The notes under the pieces are model-generated. The model did not search any database. It was not told the DNA's origin and was given only the letters and a program-made list of their open reading frames with translations. A DNA stretch of 64,000 bases from CAZJRB01 sp964547995 (lineage in GTDB: Bacteria > Planctomycetota > Planctomycetia > Pirellulales > Thermoguttaceae), in assembly GCA_964547995.1 (NCBI GenBank), contig CAZJRB010000009.1:1-64000 (forward strand), given 5' to 3'. This document shows, one piece after another, positions 17,213 to 26,370 of this stretch. The translations under genes were made by a program, and so were the position numbers. Within the stretch, counting starts at the first letter, position 1. Each line of letters begins with the position of its first letter.

Positions 17213-18655
17213 TCATCGTGCCACCTCCATCAGCTCCACGTCGTCGAACCAGGCGGTGCCGGTGCCCTCGGCGCACAGCTTGATCGACATGCCGCCGCCC
17301 ATCGGGCCGAATTCGATTTGCAGCCGGGTCCAGTCATGATCGCCGGCGAGCTTCGGCTCGGTCACGCTTGTGAAGCGTTCGGGAGAGCTTCCCCGCCAGC
17401 CGCTCACCTGCAAGTAAGCACCGCCGTCGTTGAGCCCCTTGGTCTTGACCCACGCCGACAGGCGATAGGACTTGCCTTTTGTCCCGGGCAGCGGCGGGCC
17501 GCCGCCGACGGGCGATGCCACCTTCACCTTGCCCTGTCCGGGTCCATGTAGGGCCAGCGAATACTTCCCCGAGCGCGCCTCTCCGGCCGACGGCTCGATG
17601 TGCTGCCAAATCGCCGCGTTACACACACGATCGGAGGGCAGGAACGTCTCGAAGTCGTTCACCTTGTTCAGCATAAACCCGGACTTGGTCCGGCGCGGGC
17701 GGGCCCCGGGCAATGTCGAACTGTCCACGGCCACCGCCTCCAGTTCCCGCGCGACCGCGGCGGGCACGGAGAGCAGCCGGTAGCGGGCCCGCAGATGATA
17801 CATCCCGTCGGACTCCTTCGCCTGCGGCGCTTTCATCACCATGTGCTGGTCGTACCACACGCTGCACGTGGCGAAAAAGACGGGGCCACTGGTCTCGATC
17901 AGCTCCACGAAAGGATTCATCCGCTCTTCCGTCACGAACCCCAAAAAGCTGCCCGGCTGGACCTCGTCTCGCGGGAGGTTGACGGGGCTGTGGTAGACGA
18001 AGACGATCCGGCCGTCGGGAAGCCGTCCCCGGACGGTCTTCTGCCACCGTTTTTGCCGGTCGCGGAGGTCGGCGACCCATCCGGCCATGAAGTTGTTGAA
18101 TTCGATCTCCTTGGGTTCGGGCATGACGAAATGGCTGTTGGCGTAGATGACGTAACTGAGGCGCTCGTCCCACACCACCCGGAATTCAATGCTCCCGGCG
18201 TAGCCCTCGGAGTGGACTTGTTCGTGCTTGAACTCGATGGAGTCGCCCCGGTCTTTCGTGATCGTGAGCTTCCGCGAGGTCATGCGCGGGATCTCGTTGT
18301 TGCGGTGGGGCTCGAAGGCACCCATCGTCAGCACAAGTCTCGCTGCGTCCGCGAAGCACGTGTTGTCGACCTTGGAGCCGCTGTAGTTCGCCTCCTTGTC
18401 GAACAACTGCACGTCTTCCCCGATCAACCCGACGTGGCGGTCGCCATCGCAGATGTAGTACCACTGTCTCCGCTTCCCGACGGGCTCCAGGCGGAACGCC
18501 GGGGTGCGCTTCACCGCCGGCAGCGCGCCGTAGGCATTCGAACCGTCCAGCAGTTTCTGGAGCTCCCCGGCGGGCGCGGCTGATGACCAGAAGCCGAGGA
18601 CAATCAGTCCGCCCGCCGCGAAGGCCCAGGTGCCGACGTTCGACTTGTTCTTCAT
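17213..18655 (-). CDS. Secreted protein with C-terminal carbohydrate-binding-like domain
   Basis: 480 residues from the ATG at 18655 (GGAGAAG upstream; the in-frame ATG at 18667 lacks a site). Signal peptide ends near SSAAPAGE. The N-terminal ~310 residues are not recognised; they include SYVIYANSHFVMPEPKEIEF and look beta-rich. The C-terminal ~150 residues resemble a CBM4/9 or CBM22-type jelly roll: SGKYSLALHGPGQGKVKV, YRLSAWVKTKGLNDGGAYLQ, and the characteristic ending GTAWFDDVELMEVAR. It is flanked by a DUF4838 gene and SUMF1-like genes on the same strand, so a role in polysaccharide handling is inferred. Confidence 0.7.
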   Translation of the reverse strand: MKNKSNVGTWAFAAGGLIVLGFWSSAAPAGELQKLLDGSNAYGALPAVKRTPAFRLEPVGKRRQWYYICDGDRHVGLIGEDVQLFDKEANYSGSKVDNTCFADAARLVLTMGAFEPHRNNEIPRMTSRKLTITKDRGDSIEFKHEQVHSEGYAGSIEFRVVWDERLSYVIYANSHFVMPEPKEIEFNNFMAGWVADLRDRQKRWQKTVRGRLPDGRIVFVYHSPVNLPRDEVQPGSFLGFVTEERMNPFVELIETSGPVFFATCSVWYDQHMVMKAPQAKESDGMYHLRARYRLLSVPAAVARELEAVAVDSSTLPGARPRRTKSGFMLNKVNDFETFLPSDRVCNAAIWQHIEPSAGEARSGKYSLALHGPGQGKVKVASPVGGGPPLPGTKGKSYRLSAWVKTKGLNDGGAYLQVSGWRGSSPERFTSVTEPKLAGDHDWTRLQIEFGPMGGGMSIKLCAEGTGTAWFDDVELMEVAR

Positions 18656-18762
18656 TTTCTTCTCCATGACGCCGTTGCTTTCATCTCTTCATCTTCTCTC
18701 GCATCTGCAAATTCCGATCGCCTTTTTGGGGCGCTGGTTCGAGAAGGCAATCCCTTCGAGAA

Positions 18763-21120
18763 CTAACGGGCCTCGACTTTGAGCTGGCCGAAGCGGAAGT
18801 GTTGAAGCCACCCCGGCCTCATCGGGGCCATCCAGTAGTAGTTCTTCGCACCCACCTTCTCGCGACGCGCGCGCTGCCGCTCGAACTGGACCTCCAGCGT
18901 GTCGGCCTGCCCCGGCTCGATGCCCAGCGCCGCGGCCGGGCATTTCACCACGGCCGCCCATACGCCGTCCGCATACGTGTTGGCAACCAGCGTCGCCGGC
19001 AAGCGGCCCTCAACTATCCCTTCCCCGTTGACGGCAACCGAACGCTCCGGATCGCCGCGCAACATGCCCAGCGGGATCCACGCGGGCCTTGCTTCTTTTT
19101 GGGCGGCCAGTGCGCGCTCCTTTTCGCCTGCCTCCATCACAAGGGCCAGTCGGTCCCATAGCAGCGGCTCGGTCGGCTCGGCGGCCTCGAACCGCACGAG
19201 CAGGTCACTCCCGCTCCGCGCCAACCGCACTTTCGTCGCCAGCTCCGGTGCTTTGCCATAGTTCCCCTCGACGAGCGTCACCGCGGGCAGCGCCGCCCAG
19301 GTTGCGGCGTCGGTGGGAGGCTTTGCCACGGCGGCCACTTTGTAAGACGGCGTCTTCCCCAACCAGCGATGGGCGAGGTCGGCTTCCGAGAAAAAGGGCT
19401 CGAATCCTTCCTGCATCCACACAACACGGCGACGGTAGATGTCGTTCTCGTCCTTTGGGCACGCCGCCAGCGCTTCATCGAAGAGCTTCTTCAAGGCCTT
19501 GATGGCTTCCGGCGTATAGGTCTCGCCGTACATCTGGTCCGGCGGAATGTAGCACTCATCGAACTGCCGGCTCCAGCGGACGTTCTCATAGCGGTCGCTG
19601 AGCGTTTGGTAGATTCTCTCCATCGTTGCTCCCGCCGGGCCGAAAAAGGTCATGCACTGGTCGCGCAGCAGGGCGTCCACGTCGGCGTTGCGGTCCCACA
19701 TCAGCCGGTGCCAGAGCCAGGCTATGGCGATCTCATATTGCGGTGGATTGCCGCCGGGACAGACGAACTCGCCCCCGGAGATTGTGTACGTGTCCTGGAG
19801 CCATTTCTGGAGATTGTGCGGGAAGAAGAGCGGTGCGTCGGTGAAATACGCGGGATAGCAGTAGAAGTTCCAGACATAGAGCCGCTCGCGCCGGCCGCCC
19901 AGCTTCTTGCTCCAATCCCGCATCAGTTGCAGGTTCCGCTCGTGCCAGTACGGCTCCTTGCCCATCGTCGTGGACCACATCATGCAGACCTGCACGTCCA
20001 GGTTGTCCGGCAGGTCGAAATCGGGCGGCAGCATGTGCCCCTCGTACGCCAGCATGCCCAGCCGCTTGTCCGGCCAGCGCTTCGCGATCTCGGCGGCGAA
20101 CTGCACGCCATGGCGGAATAGCAGGTTCGAGTTCCTGCCGAAACGGCCGCGCTCGGGCTGGTACTGCGGCCTGCAAAGCTCGCACACACACAACCCTTTG
20201 ATGTCCCAGATGTCCGCCGGCTCGAATGCGATCCACTTGGGTCCGGGATGGCCGTGCTCGCCGAACCAGCCGCCTTTCCCGTCATACACATCCTGAGTGA
20301 CCTGCACGCGGGCACTGAGAACGCCGGGCTGCGAATAGCAGATGTAGTTGGGACTGCGCGTGCCGTCCGACCGGATCATCGCCGCCCACTCGGGGTGGTC
20401 ACGGAAGAACCGCTTGCCGAACCACCGGTCCGTATGGTTGATGCCGAGGAAACCCGTGCCCGACCCGGCACCGTACCCTTCGCGCGTCACCCGCTTCCAG
20501 GCCACCGGGTCGCTCCAGGTCGCGAACGCCACGCGGCGGTAGGGGAAATCCGGAGCCAGTTCCAGTTGGTAGTCAGCCGGCACCGTGAGGGTCTTTACCG
20601 TCGGCGTCACGATGCCCAGATCGGGGTCCTTCGGGATGTGAATGAAAAAGCGATATCCGACGATTCGCTCCAGAAACTCGTACACGCCGTGCAGTGTCCC
20701 GCGATCCAGTTCGTGGCGGATGTTGTTGGTGCCCGCCGGGGCCACCTCCCCCAGGATGGCCACGCCGCGCTTGAAGGTGATGATGCGCAGACCCTCCGGC
20801 TTTGTCGGCAGTGCCAATTGATACTGTTCGCTGAGCGCGCTGCGGCCCACCAGCAGCAGCGTCCCTTTGGTAGGTGCTTCTGCGGCCGGGACAATCTCCA
20901 GGCGGGCGCCCGTGGCCTTTTCGATGAAGCGTTGCAGCTCCTCGGCCGCATAGACCACGGTGGGCGGCTTGCCGACCGGGATGGCGGTCGGCTGATCCGC
21001 GATGACGATGGTGGCCGTCGGTTTACCCTCCTTCACCAGCGTGACGGGCACGGCCGCCGTCGCGGTACCCATCAACGCAAGCAGGCACCCCACGAGTCCC
21101 ATCGGAAATTGAATACGCAT
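18763..21120 (-). CDS. Secreted DUF4838 protein with C-terminal CBM9-like domain
   Basis: 785 residues from the ATG at 21120 (AAGGAG upstream; the in-frame ATG at 21147 is less well placed). Signal peptide MRIQFPMGLVGCLLALMGT. The N-terminal GH67N-like domain contains YAAEELQRFIEKATGARLEI; HGVYEFLERIVGYRFFIHIP follows. The barrel part has the DUF4838 Cys motif CVCELC (~residue 305) and WPDKRLGMLAYEGHMLPP. The last ~170 residues (VTLVEGNYGKAPELATKVRL onward) look like a CBM9-type domain. Among the three DUF4838 proteins here this is the most divergent and the only one with the extra C-terminal domain. First gene after the sigma/FecR pair; probably a glycosidase. Confidence 0.8.
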   Translation of the reverse strand: MRIQFPMGLVGCLLALMGTATAAVPVTLVKEGKPTATIVIADQPTAIPVGKPPTVVYAAEELQRFIEKATGARLEIVPAAEAPTKGTLLLVGRSALSEQYQLALPTKPEGLRIITFKRGVAILGEVAPAGTNNIRHELDRGTLHGVYEFLERIVGYRFFIHIPKDPDLGIVTPTVKTLTVPADYQLELAPDFPYRRVAFATWSDPVAWKRVTREGYGAGSGTGFLGINHTDRWFGKRFFRDHPEWAAMIRSDGTRSPNYICYSQPGVLSARVQVTQDVYDGKGGWFGEHGHPGPKWIAFEPADIWDIKGLCVCELCRPQYQPERGRFGRNSNLLFRHGVQFAAEIAKRWPDKRLGMLAYEGHMLPPDFDLPDNLDVQVCMMWSTTMGKEPYWHERNLQLMRDWSKKLGGRRERLYVWNFYCYPAYFTDAPLFFPHNLQKWLQDTYTISGGEFVCPGGNPPQYEIAIAWLWHRLMWDRNADVDALLRDQCMTFFGPAGATMERIYQTLSDRYENVRWSRQFDECYIPPDQMYGETYTPEAIKALKKLFDEALAACPKDENDIYRRRVVWMQEGFEPFFSEADLAHRWLGKTPSYKVAAVAKPPTDAATWAALPAVTLVEGNYGKAPELATKVRLARSGSDLLVRFEAAEPTEPLLWDRLALVMEAGEKERALAAQKEARPAWIPLGMLRGDPERSVAVNGEGIVEGRLPATLVANTYADGVWAAVVKCPAAALGIEPGQADTLEVQFERQRARREKVGAKNYYWMAPMRPGWLQHFRFGQLKVEAR

Positions 21121-21370
21121 CGTCAACTCCTTACTCAAAGGCTTCATAACTGCCAGGAATCAGATAGGGATTCGCCGTCGATGCCTTCAAATCCATCGAC
21201 CCCTGCTACCTGAGTGGCACGGTCAAGATCGGCATGTTCGTCCATGTCAAACATTGCGGCGATCGAGCGCGGACTGCCAGGAATCACCGTGCGATTGGCG
21301 CACACTCCGTTCTCGTGGGTGTCACCCAAGCCACGCTGGACGGGTTGCCGTCCCTGCCGAGTTCCCTCAA

Positions 21371-22999
21371 TCACCTGTAGACCGCCTTGCCCCACGTTTC
21401 CGCATACAAGAACGTTAGGGCCTTCTTCCCACGATCCGCATAGGGCGGGTTCTTGACCTCGACCAATTGGCCTTTCCATCGTTTTCCGCTGGCGTCGCTC
21501 CAATTGACAGTCCAGGAGAGCCCCAACTCATCGCCGGCCCGCGGCGGATCGCTCCCGGCCCCCAGCAACGTCCAGGGGATGGCGCATTCGACCGTGTAGC
21601 TCTTGCCGTCCGGCGCCTTGCGGAAGGCGCCTTGCCAACCGGGCGGATTCACTACGCCGCGATCCATATTCATCCCGTAGCGGATTTCCAGACATGGTTG
21701 CTCGCGCGGCTGGAAATACCACAAGGTCAGATGGACGATGCGACCGCTGATGTCCTGAGGGCGTGCTTCACGAGAATAGGGCTTTCTCGCTGTCAAAGGC
21801 CACCCGAAGCTTCGATCCGTCGACAGGCGAAGCTGCACACTGCCGCCCATCCAGGCGGACCACGGATCGGCGTTCGGGTCGATCAGGTTTCGCATCGGCA
21901 TTGGATCGCCCACCCGGGCCGCGATGTACAGGTACTCCGCGTCGTACATCATGCTGCCGTGGACGAAACACGACTCGGCGAACGGCTCCGCGCACCGGGC
22001 TTCAAACATGCCCGATAGTTCCCAGTCCGACAGATCGCCGTCCACGCTGACCGGACCGGGAGCCGCAACAACGTCCAGCGATGAAATCTCGCTCGGTTTG
22101 AACGGAATCAGTTCCTCTCCTTCATGGATGCTCGGTGTGCTGAAGGTGCGTAAGAAGTACTCATACGAGAACGCGACCTTCTGCAACTCGACCGTGTCGG
22201 ACGCGCCGATACGCACGGTTTCGCCAGCTACGAGCCGGTGACTTCGCTTGTCGAACGCATCGGGTTCTTTCAGCTCGGCAACCACGGCGCCGTCGAACAC
22301 CTGTACGACCGTTTCACGATCCGGCTCTACGGAGACGCCGAACTCGGTGCCTAGATCGATAACTCGTGCCTTGGGTGTGTCTACGACGTAGCCTGTCGCC
22401 GTAGGCGGCACTCGGGCCACGATTCGTCCCGTATTCAGCACGCAGTTGCCGACATCGACAAGTTCCAAGCTCGCAGGTGCTTCGACCAGCAGGTCGACAG
22501 CGTTGTCCAATTTGATCTCCGCCATTCCTTCGCGCAGGTTGAGCGGACCGGCAGCCAGACGATCGCCCCGTTGCAAGTGCGGAGGCTCCCCCCAAACGCA
22601 ATTGCTAGTGCGTTTCAACGTAGCGAACAGTTCCGGCGACTCTGGTTGCAGCGGTGCAACTTGGAGCCAAATAAACGCCACAGTAACGCTCAACACGAGC
22701 ACGCCGACTCCAGCCAACAGCAGTCTCCTTGAGATGATGTGGCCTTTCGACCGGGGCCGTTTCTCCAATCCTTCCGCTGCGGTAGGAGGCGTCAGCCACG
22801 ACCCTTGGCCTGCCGCCCCTTCGACAGCCGCCGCCATCACAGCCTGATGCAGCAGGCCGTGCATCTGTGACTCGGCGCGGAAGACCCGGCGTGCTTCGTC
22901 CGAATTTCGAAGCAACTGGCTGAGTTCGGCGGCCGCCTGCTCGGTGAGCATGCCGTCACGCCAGACGTCAATGAGTTCGTCAAGTCGTTCCATGTTCAT
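21371..22999 (-). CDS. FecR-domain transmembrane protein with CBM9-like C-terminus (putative anti-sigma partner)
   Basis: 542 residues. Short cytoplasmic region (~1-88) with DELIDVWRDGMLTEQAAAEL, an N-terminal module usual in planctomycete anti-sigma proteins. A single membrane helix at ~89-111 (LLLAGVGVLVLSVTVAFIWL). An extracytoplasmic FecR domain (~120-270) with VDTPKARVIDLGTEFGVSVE. A C-terminal module (~315-540, DGDLSDWELSGMFEAR..) resembles CBM9-like sugar-binding domains. Its ATG overlaps the stop of the upstream sigma gene (ATGA), so the two are translationally coupled. Domain order suggests a sensor: sugar bound outside, sigma factor held inside. A 250-base gap separates it from the first DUF4838 gene. 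Confidence 0.85.
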   Translation of the reverse strand: MNMERLDELIDVWRDGMLTEQAAAELSQLLRNSDEARRVFRAESQMHGLLHQAVMAAAVEGAAGQGSWLTPPTAAEGLEKRPRSKGHIISRRLLLAGVGVLVLSVTVAFIWLQVAPLQPESPELFATLKRTSNCVWGEPPHLQRGDRLAAGPLNLREGMAEIKLDNAVDLLVEAPASLELVDVGNCVLNTGRIVARVPPTATGYVVDTPKARVIDLGTEFGVSVEPDRETVVQVFDGAVVAELKEPDAFDKRSHRLVAGETVRIGASDTVELQKVAFSYEYFLRTFSTPSIHEGEELIPFKPSEISSLDVVAAPGPVSVDGDLSDWELSGMFEARCAEPFAESCFVHGSMMYDAEYLYIAARVGDPMPMRNLIDPNADPWSAWMGGSVQLRLSTDRSFGWPLTARKPYSREARPQDISGRIVHLTLWYFQPREQPCLEIRYGMNMDRGVVNPPGWQGAFRKAPDGKSYTVECAIPWTLLGAGSDPPRAGDELGLSWTVNWSDASGKRWKGQLVEVKNPPYADRGKKALTFLYAETWGKAVYR

Positions 23000-23544
23000 C
23001 GCGGTTCACTACCGGCGTTCAGTTGCCTCTCCATGCACTCACGCAGCACCCCACGGGCGCGGGTCAGGGCCACGCGTACCGCACTGACCGTCCAGCCGAT
23101 TCCCGTCGCGATCTGCTCCGGCATCTGAGCGCCGTGATAGCGCCTCCAGACCAACTCTTTCGCCCGAGGGGCCAGACGACCCAAACAGCGCCGCAAGGCG
23201 TCGACGCGATCCTGCCACTGGGACTCGTTCACCGGCTCAGCCGCGTGCAGAAGTTCGATCACATCTTCATCCAGACGGCCGGCGCGGCGTGCGCGTGTGC
23301 GCTGGAAGTGGAGCGTCTCGTAGCGCGCCACCGTGCATAGCCAAGCGAGAAAGTCGGTGCCCGCCATCCATGTTTGCGACTTCCGAGTGACAGCCAGGAA
23401 GACCTCCTGCACGATGTCCTGCGCATCGGCGAAATTCGGCTCAATCGACAGCACATACCCTAGAACCGCCTGCTGATACCGCACGAACAACTGCTGGACA
23501 TGCAGCGTGTGGTCGTCCGGGGGTTGGTGAAAGTGATCTGTCAT
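22996..23544 (-). CDS. ECF-type RNA polymerase sigma factor
   Basis: 182 residues from the ATG at 23544 (a GTG one codon earlier is possible; no clear ribosome binding site). Region 2: VRYQQAVLGYVLSIEPNFAD and AQDIVQEVFLAVTRK; region 4: LAPRAKELVWRRYHGAQMPE and SAVRVALTRARGVLREC. Size and features fit the Rhodopirellula/Verrucomicrobium group of ECF sigma factors, which are normally followed by FecR-like membrane proteins, as here. It stands at the head of the long minus-strand locus and is the obvious candidate activator of it. A small inverted repeat (CAGAGA..TCTCTG, 23579-23599) lies upstream and might be an operator. Confidence 0.9.
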   Translation of the reverse strand: MTDHFHQPPDDHTLHVQQLFVRYQQAVLGYVLSIEPNFADAQDIVQEVFLAVTRKSQTWMAGTDFLAWLCTVARYETLHFQRTRARRAGRLDEDVIELLHAAEPVNESQWQDRVDALRRCLGRLAPRAKELVWRRYHGAQMPEQIATGIGWTVSAVRVALTRARGVLRECMERQLNAGSEPR

Positions 23545-23782
23545 CACAAAAGGACTGCCGCCCAGCCGGCGGAATTAGCAGAGAAAATCGGAATCTCTGG
23601 TTCGTCACCCATTTTCGGGGAAAGATTGGTTCAACGGTAGATCTACTGTAACTTGTTGCCGTAAAGAAGTTAGCGGCAGCCACGAGGTTCCCCGCCAGAA
23701 GAGCCGTTCGTGCGGACGGCCTTGTCTCTTCCCCCCTCAGGTAAGGGGTTGAGGTTGACAACCGTATGGTGAACTGGCCCAG

Positions 23783-24101
23783 GTGTGCCGTGAAAAGGTT
23801 CGTTGTTCCAGCAGGTGAAAGTCCTGCCCCGGTAAAGGTCGTCCCAGCCGGGTAGCTATCGTTTCGCCGGGGTGGTGGGCGACGGCATGTCAACAAGGAG
23901 CGACGGGCAACACGGGAAGCCCCAATGGTGAGAGGTCGTGGCTCTCAACCGGAACTCCGTGAGGAGCAGGCTGGGCCATGTGGGGTGGCGGACAGGTTCG
24001 TATTACTGATGAAGCCGGGTAATGCTGGTGGAGGAAAGGATCCTGACTTCTGGCGCGTTACTGGAAGAGACCAAGAGTCCGGAGATTGGCTTTGCCTATG
24101 A
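23783..24101 (+). mobile_element. 5' remnant of a group II intron
   Basis: Starts with a GTGTG-type 5' end (23783), followed by domain-I-like signatures: GGTGAAAGTCCTGCCCCGG (near 23813), CAGCCGGGTAGCTATCG, then GAGGTCGTGGCTCTCAACCG and CCGTGAGGAGCAGGC. It runs into the start of the intron-encoded reverse transcriptase at 24009. The layout (structured leader then ORF) is that of bacterial group II introns. The rest of the reverse transcriptase, domain V and domain VI are absent before the next gene at 24397, so it cannot splice. Assignment is from remembered motif layout, not a covariance-model search. The preceding stretch 23545-23782 shows no gene. Confidence 0.55.
24009..24101 (+). pseudogene. 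N-terminal remnant of intron-encoded reverse transcriptase
   Basis: Thirty codons beginning MKPGNAGGGKDPDFWRVTG and ending at TGA. This resembles the conserved opening of many group II intron reverse transcriptase/maturase proteins (MKPGNAGGGKGP type). The polymerase domains are missing; downstream sequence has no recognisable reverse transcriptase motif in any frame. From 24102 to 24396 nothing else was identified. Confidence 0.55.
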
Positions 24102-24396
24102 ACTCCATTAGTCGGACCGTTCTGTTCCGTAGAAGCATCACTGAAAACCTACCTGCCGCGAGAGAAGACGAGGTTGAGGAACGATCTCTTACCACGATTG
24201 AGATTGCGACAGATTGTTGTACAATGACAGTCAACCGTGGGAAATCATGGCGTGGTTTCCATCCGGGCAGGTGTGTGAAAATCAGTGCATCACACCATAC
24301 ACGAATGCAGGCTCCCTGGAAGGCGAGTAGGGCCGCGGAACCAGCGAATTGGCCGGACATAGATCGCGTAGACACTGACCAGAGCGGAGAACAAGC

Positions 24397-25752
24397 ATGG
24401 GATACAAGACTCCCTATTTCCTTCTCGTTGTGTCGTACTGTCTTTATCCAGTGAGTGCGGTCGACTTGATGGCTGAGGAAGCCCAGTCCAAGCCAGGGCA
24501 GCAAACAGAGAGCGACGATGCGAATCCCATGAGCCATTTGCGAGGCAAGACCTGGGACTTCAAGTTCAAGGATTTTCCCATCGGGGCGTTCAATGGGCCG
24601 GCCGCCACGGACGCGGAATACCAAGTCTACAAGGAATGTGGTTTCAACGTGGTGATCACACCGCGATATTTTCACTATCAAGGATACGACAAGGTCAAGG
24701 ATGCTCTCGACCTGGCGCAAAAGCACGGCTTGGCGGCGGTGATGGAAACATACACGCACCACACCAAACCGTGGGGCGGCAAGGCCGGGCAGTGGTACCG
24801 GCATCGAAGCCATCATCCGGCCACCTTGGCGGAACTGCAGTGGATCCACGAGCGTTACGGAAAGCATCCCGCGCTGATCGGCTACATGCTCGCCGATGAT
24901 GTCGGCAATCTGCCGCCCCAGGTGGTCGAGACCACGAAATGGATGCGAGAGAACACGCCGCACCTGTGGCCCTGGGTGTGTCAGCTCACGCTGAAGACGG
25001 GCAGTCTGGCGCGGGCCGGCAATCCCCTGGTGATCCCGCAATTGTATGCCACCCTCTACAAAGCCCACTACCCGCCCGAAAACCGGATGCAGTATTACTG
25101 CCGCCAGGTGAATACCTTGCGCCAGTGCTGCTTCCACCAGGGGCTGCTGCCGATGCCGATGTTCAACGTCTCGACGTGGGGCAAGCCCATCCGAAGCGAC
25201 TCGATCGTGCGGTTTCAGATCTACGCCTCACTCGCCTACGGGGCGCAGGGGATCTGGTACTTTACGTACCGCGACCTCGGCAGCCTCATGGGCGGCAAGG
25301 TGGCCGACGACACCGTTCAATCCGTCAAGGCCCTTTGCGACGTGAAATGGCACGTCGCCCAGGAAGTCAATCACCGCGTGGCCGCCTGGGGACCCGAGCT
25401 GCTGTGGCGCGAGGTCAGCGAAGTCTATCACACCGGCTCGGACGGCTGGCACCTGCCCGACGGGTTGCAGCCGGGGCCCGACAAGCTGATCGTCAAGATG
25501 ACCGAGGACCTGCTGGTGGGCATCCCGAGGAAGGAAGGCGCCCCACCATTGGCGATGGTCGTCGACAAGCGGGTGGACGACGGCTACCAGACGATTCCAC
25601 ATCGCGAGGTTGAACTGACCTTCTCCGGCGGCGTGAAATCAATCGACATCCTCGAACAGGGCAAAACCAAAACGGTCCAGGGCAACACGGTCAAGCTGTT
25701 GCTGAAGTCCGGTGAAGGACAACTCCTGCGGCTCAACGGTGAAGGGCTTTAG
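24397..25752 (+). CDS. Secreted glycosidase-like (TIM-barrel) protein
   Basis: 451 residues; GGAG seven bases before the ATG. Signal peptide MGYKTPYFLLVVSYCLYPVS. The body reads like a (beta/alpha)8 glycosidase: PIGAFNGPAATDAEYQVYKE, CGFNVVITPRYFHYQGYDKV, HPALIGYMLADDVGNLPPQV (where DD..G sits at a typical beta-strand 4 position), then YASLAYGAQGIWYFTYRDLG (strand 7-8 position), followed by a small C-terminal beta domain. It resembles beta-galactosidase/GH42-type trimer-barrel proteins only in outline; no exact family is claimed. Transcribed divergently from the sigma-factor locus and separated from it by the intron remnant, so may be a member of the same glycan system on the other strand. 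Confidence 0.65.
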   Translation: MGYKTPYFLLVVSYCLYPVSAVDLMAEEAQSKPGQQTESDDANPMSHLRGKTWDFKFKDFPIGAFNGPAATDAEYQVYKECGFNVVITPRYFHYQGYDKVKDALDLAQKHGLAAVMETYTHHTKPWGGKAGQWYRHRSHHPATLAELQWIHERYGKHPALIGYMLADDVGNLPPQVVETTKWMRENTPHLWPWVCQLTLKTGSLARAGNPLVIPQLYATLYKAHYPPENRMQYYCRQVNTLRQCCFHQGLLPMPMFNVSTWGKPIRSDSIVRFQIYASLAYGAQGIWYFTYRDLGSLMGGKVADDTVQSVKALCDVKWHVAQEVNHRVAAWGPELLWREVSEVYHTGSDGWHLPDGLQPGPDKLIVKMTEDLLVGIPRKEGAPPLAMVVDKRVDDGYQTIPHREVELTFSGGVKSIDILEQGKTKTVQGNTVKLLLKSGEGQLLRLNGEGL

Positions 25753-25756
25753 TTAG

Positions 25757-25936
25757 TCCAAGATCAAGAGCGGCGACGTCGTGCTGCCCACCCAAACCCG
25801 GCGGGGCTGTCACAACGGCACCATCCGGCTGCGCTGTGTCACCGAACCGGACGAGGCCCAGAAAATCCTCCTCCACCGCCTCGGAGTAACCCTTCCCCGC
25901 CGCCTGCGCCGCATCGACGAGGTTGTCCCAATGTAG
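25757..25936 (+). pseudogene. C-terminal remnant of a transposase-like protein
   Basis: An open stretch with no start codon, reading SKIKSGDVVLPTQTRR, then TIRLRCVTEPDEAQKILLHR and LGVTLPRRLRRIDEVVPM before TAG. The pattern (IRLRCVT..DEAQ..LL.RLG..LP) matches what I recall as the tail of DDE transposases common in planctomycetes. It begins just after the stop of the glycosidase-like gene, so an insertion sequence was lost there leaving only its end. From 25937 to 26021 nothing recognisable. Confidence 0.45.
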
Positions 25937-26053
25937 TGGAAACTCTGCCCCGAAAACGAACGTAAGTCCTTATTCCATGGACATTCTCACCCCGTAACTG
26001 CATAACTTGGGCTAACCCCTGAACCCTGACAACTGAACCCTCAACTCTTACCC

Positions 26054-26266
26054 ATGCCACGGATCTACCGACTATCGCAGAGCCTTATCAACAAGATCGC
26101 GGCCGGGGAGGTCGTTGAGCAGCCGGCGAGCGTGGTTAAGGAGCTGATGGAGAATGCGGTCGACGCCGGGGCGCGGCGGGTGGACGTGACGGTGCAGGGC
26201 GGCGTGGACCCGGTCCGCGTCGTCGCAAGTCGTTACGAGGACAATAGATCGGAAAAGCTGCCGTAG
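26054..26266 (+). pseudogene. Truncated second copy of the mutL 5' end
   Basis: Codons 1-57 match the start of the intact mutL at 29362: RLSQSLINKIAAGEVVEQPA and SVVKELMENAVDAGARRVDV. Eleven base substitutions and one missing Gly codon are counted by eye over the matching part; eight of the substitutions are silent. After VRVV the sequence departs and stops 13 codons later. The 27 bases upstream (AACCCTGACAACTGAACCCT...) also recur before the intact gene. Only the first motif of the ATPase is present, so this cannot be a functional MutL. Confidence 0.85.
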
Positions 26267-26370
26267 AAGACGGGCCGAGGTTTCCGACGGTCCCCATCTC
26301 GGAGTCCCGGCACTGCACAAATCCCCGGCGGTTGGTACAATGTCTCAGTAGGTGACCTTTGGAGGGTTCC

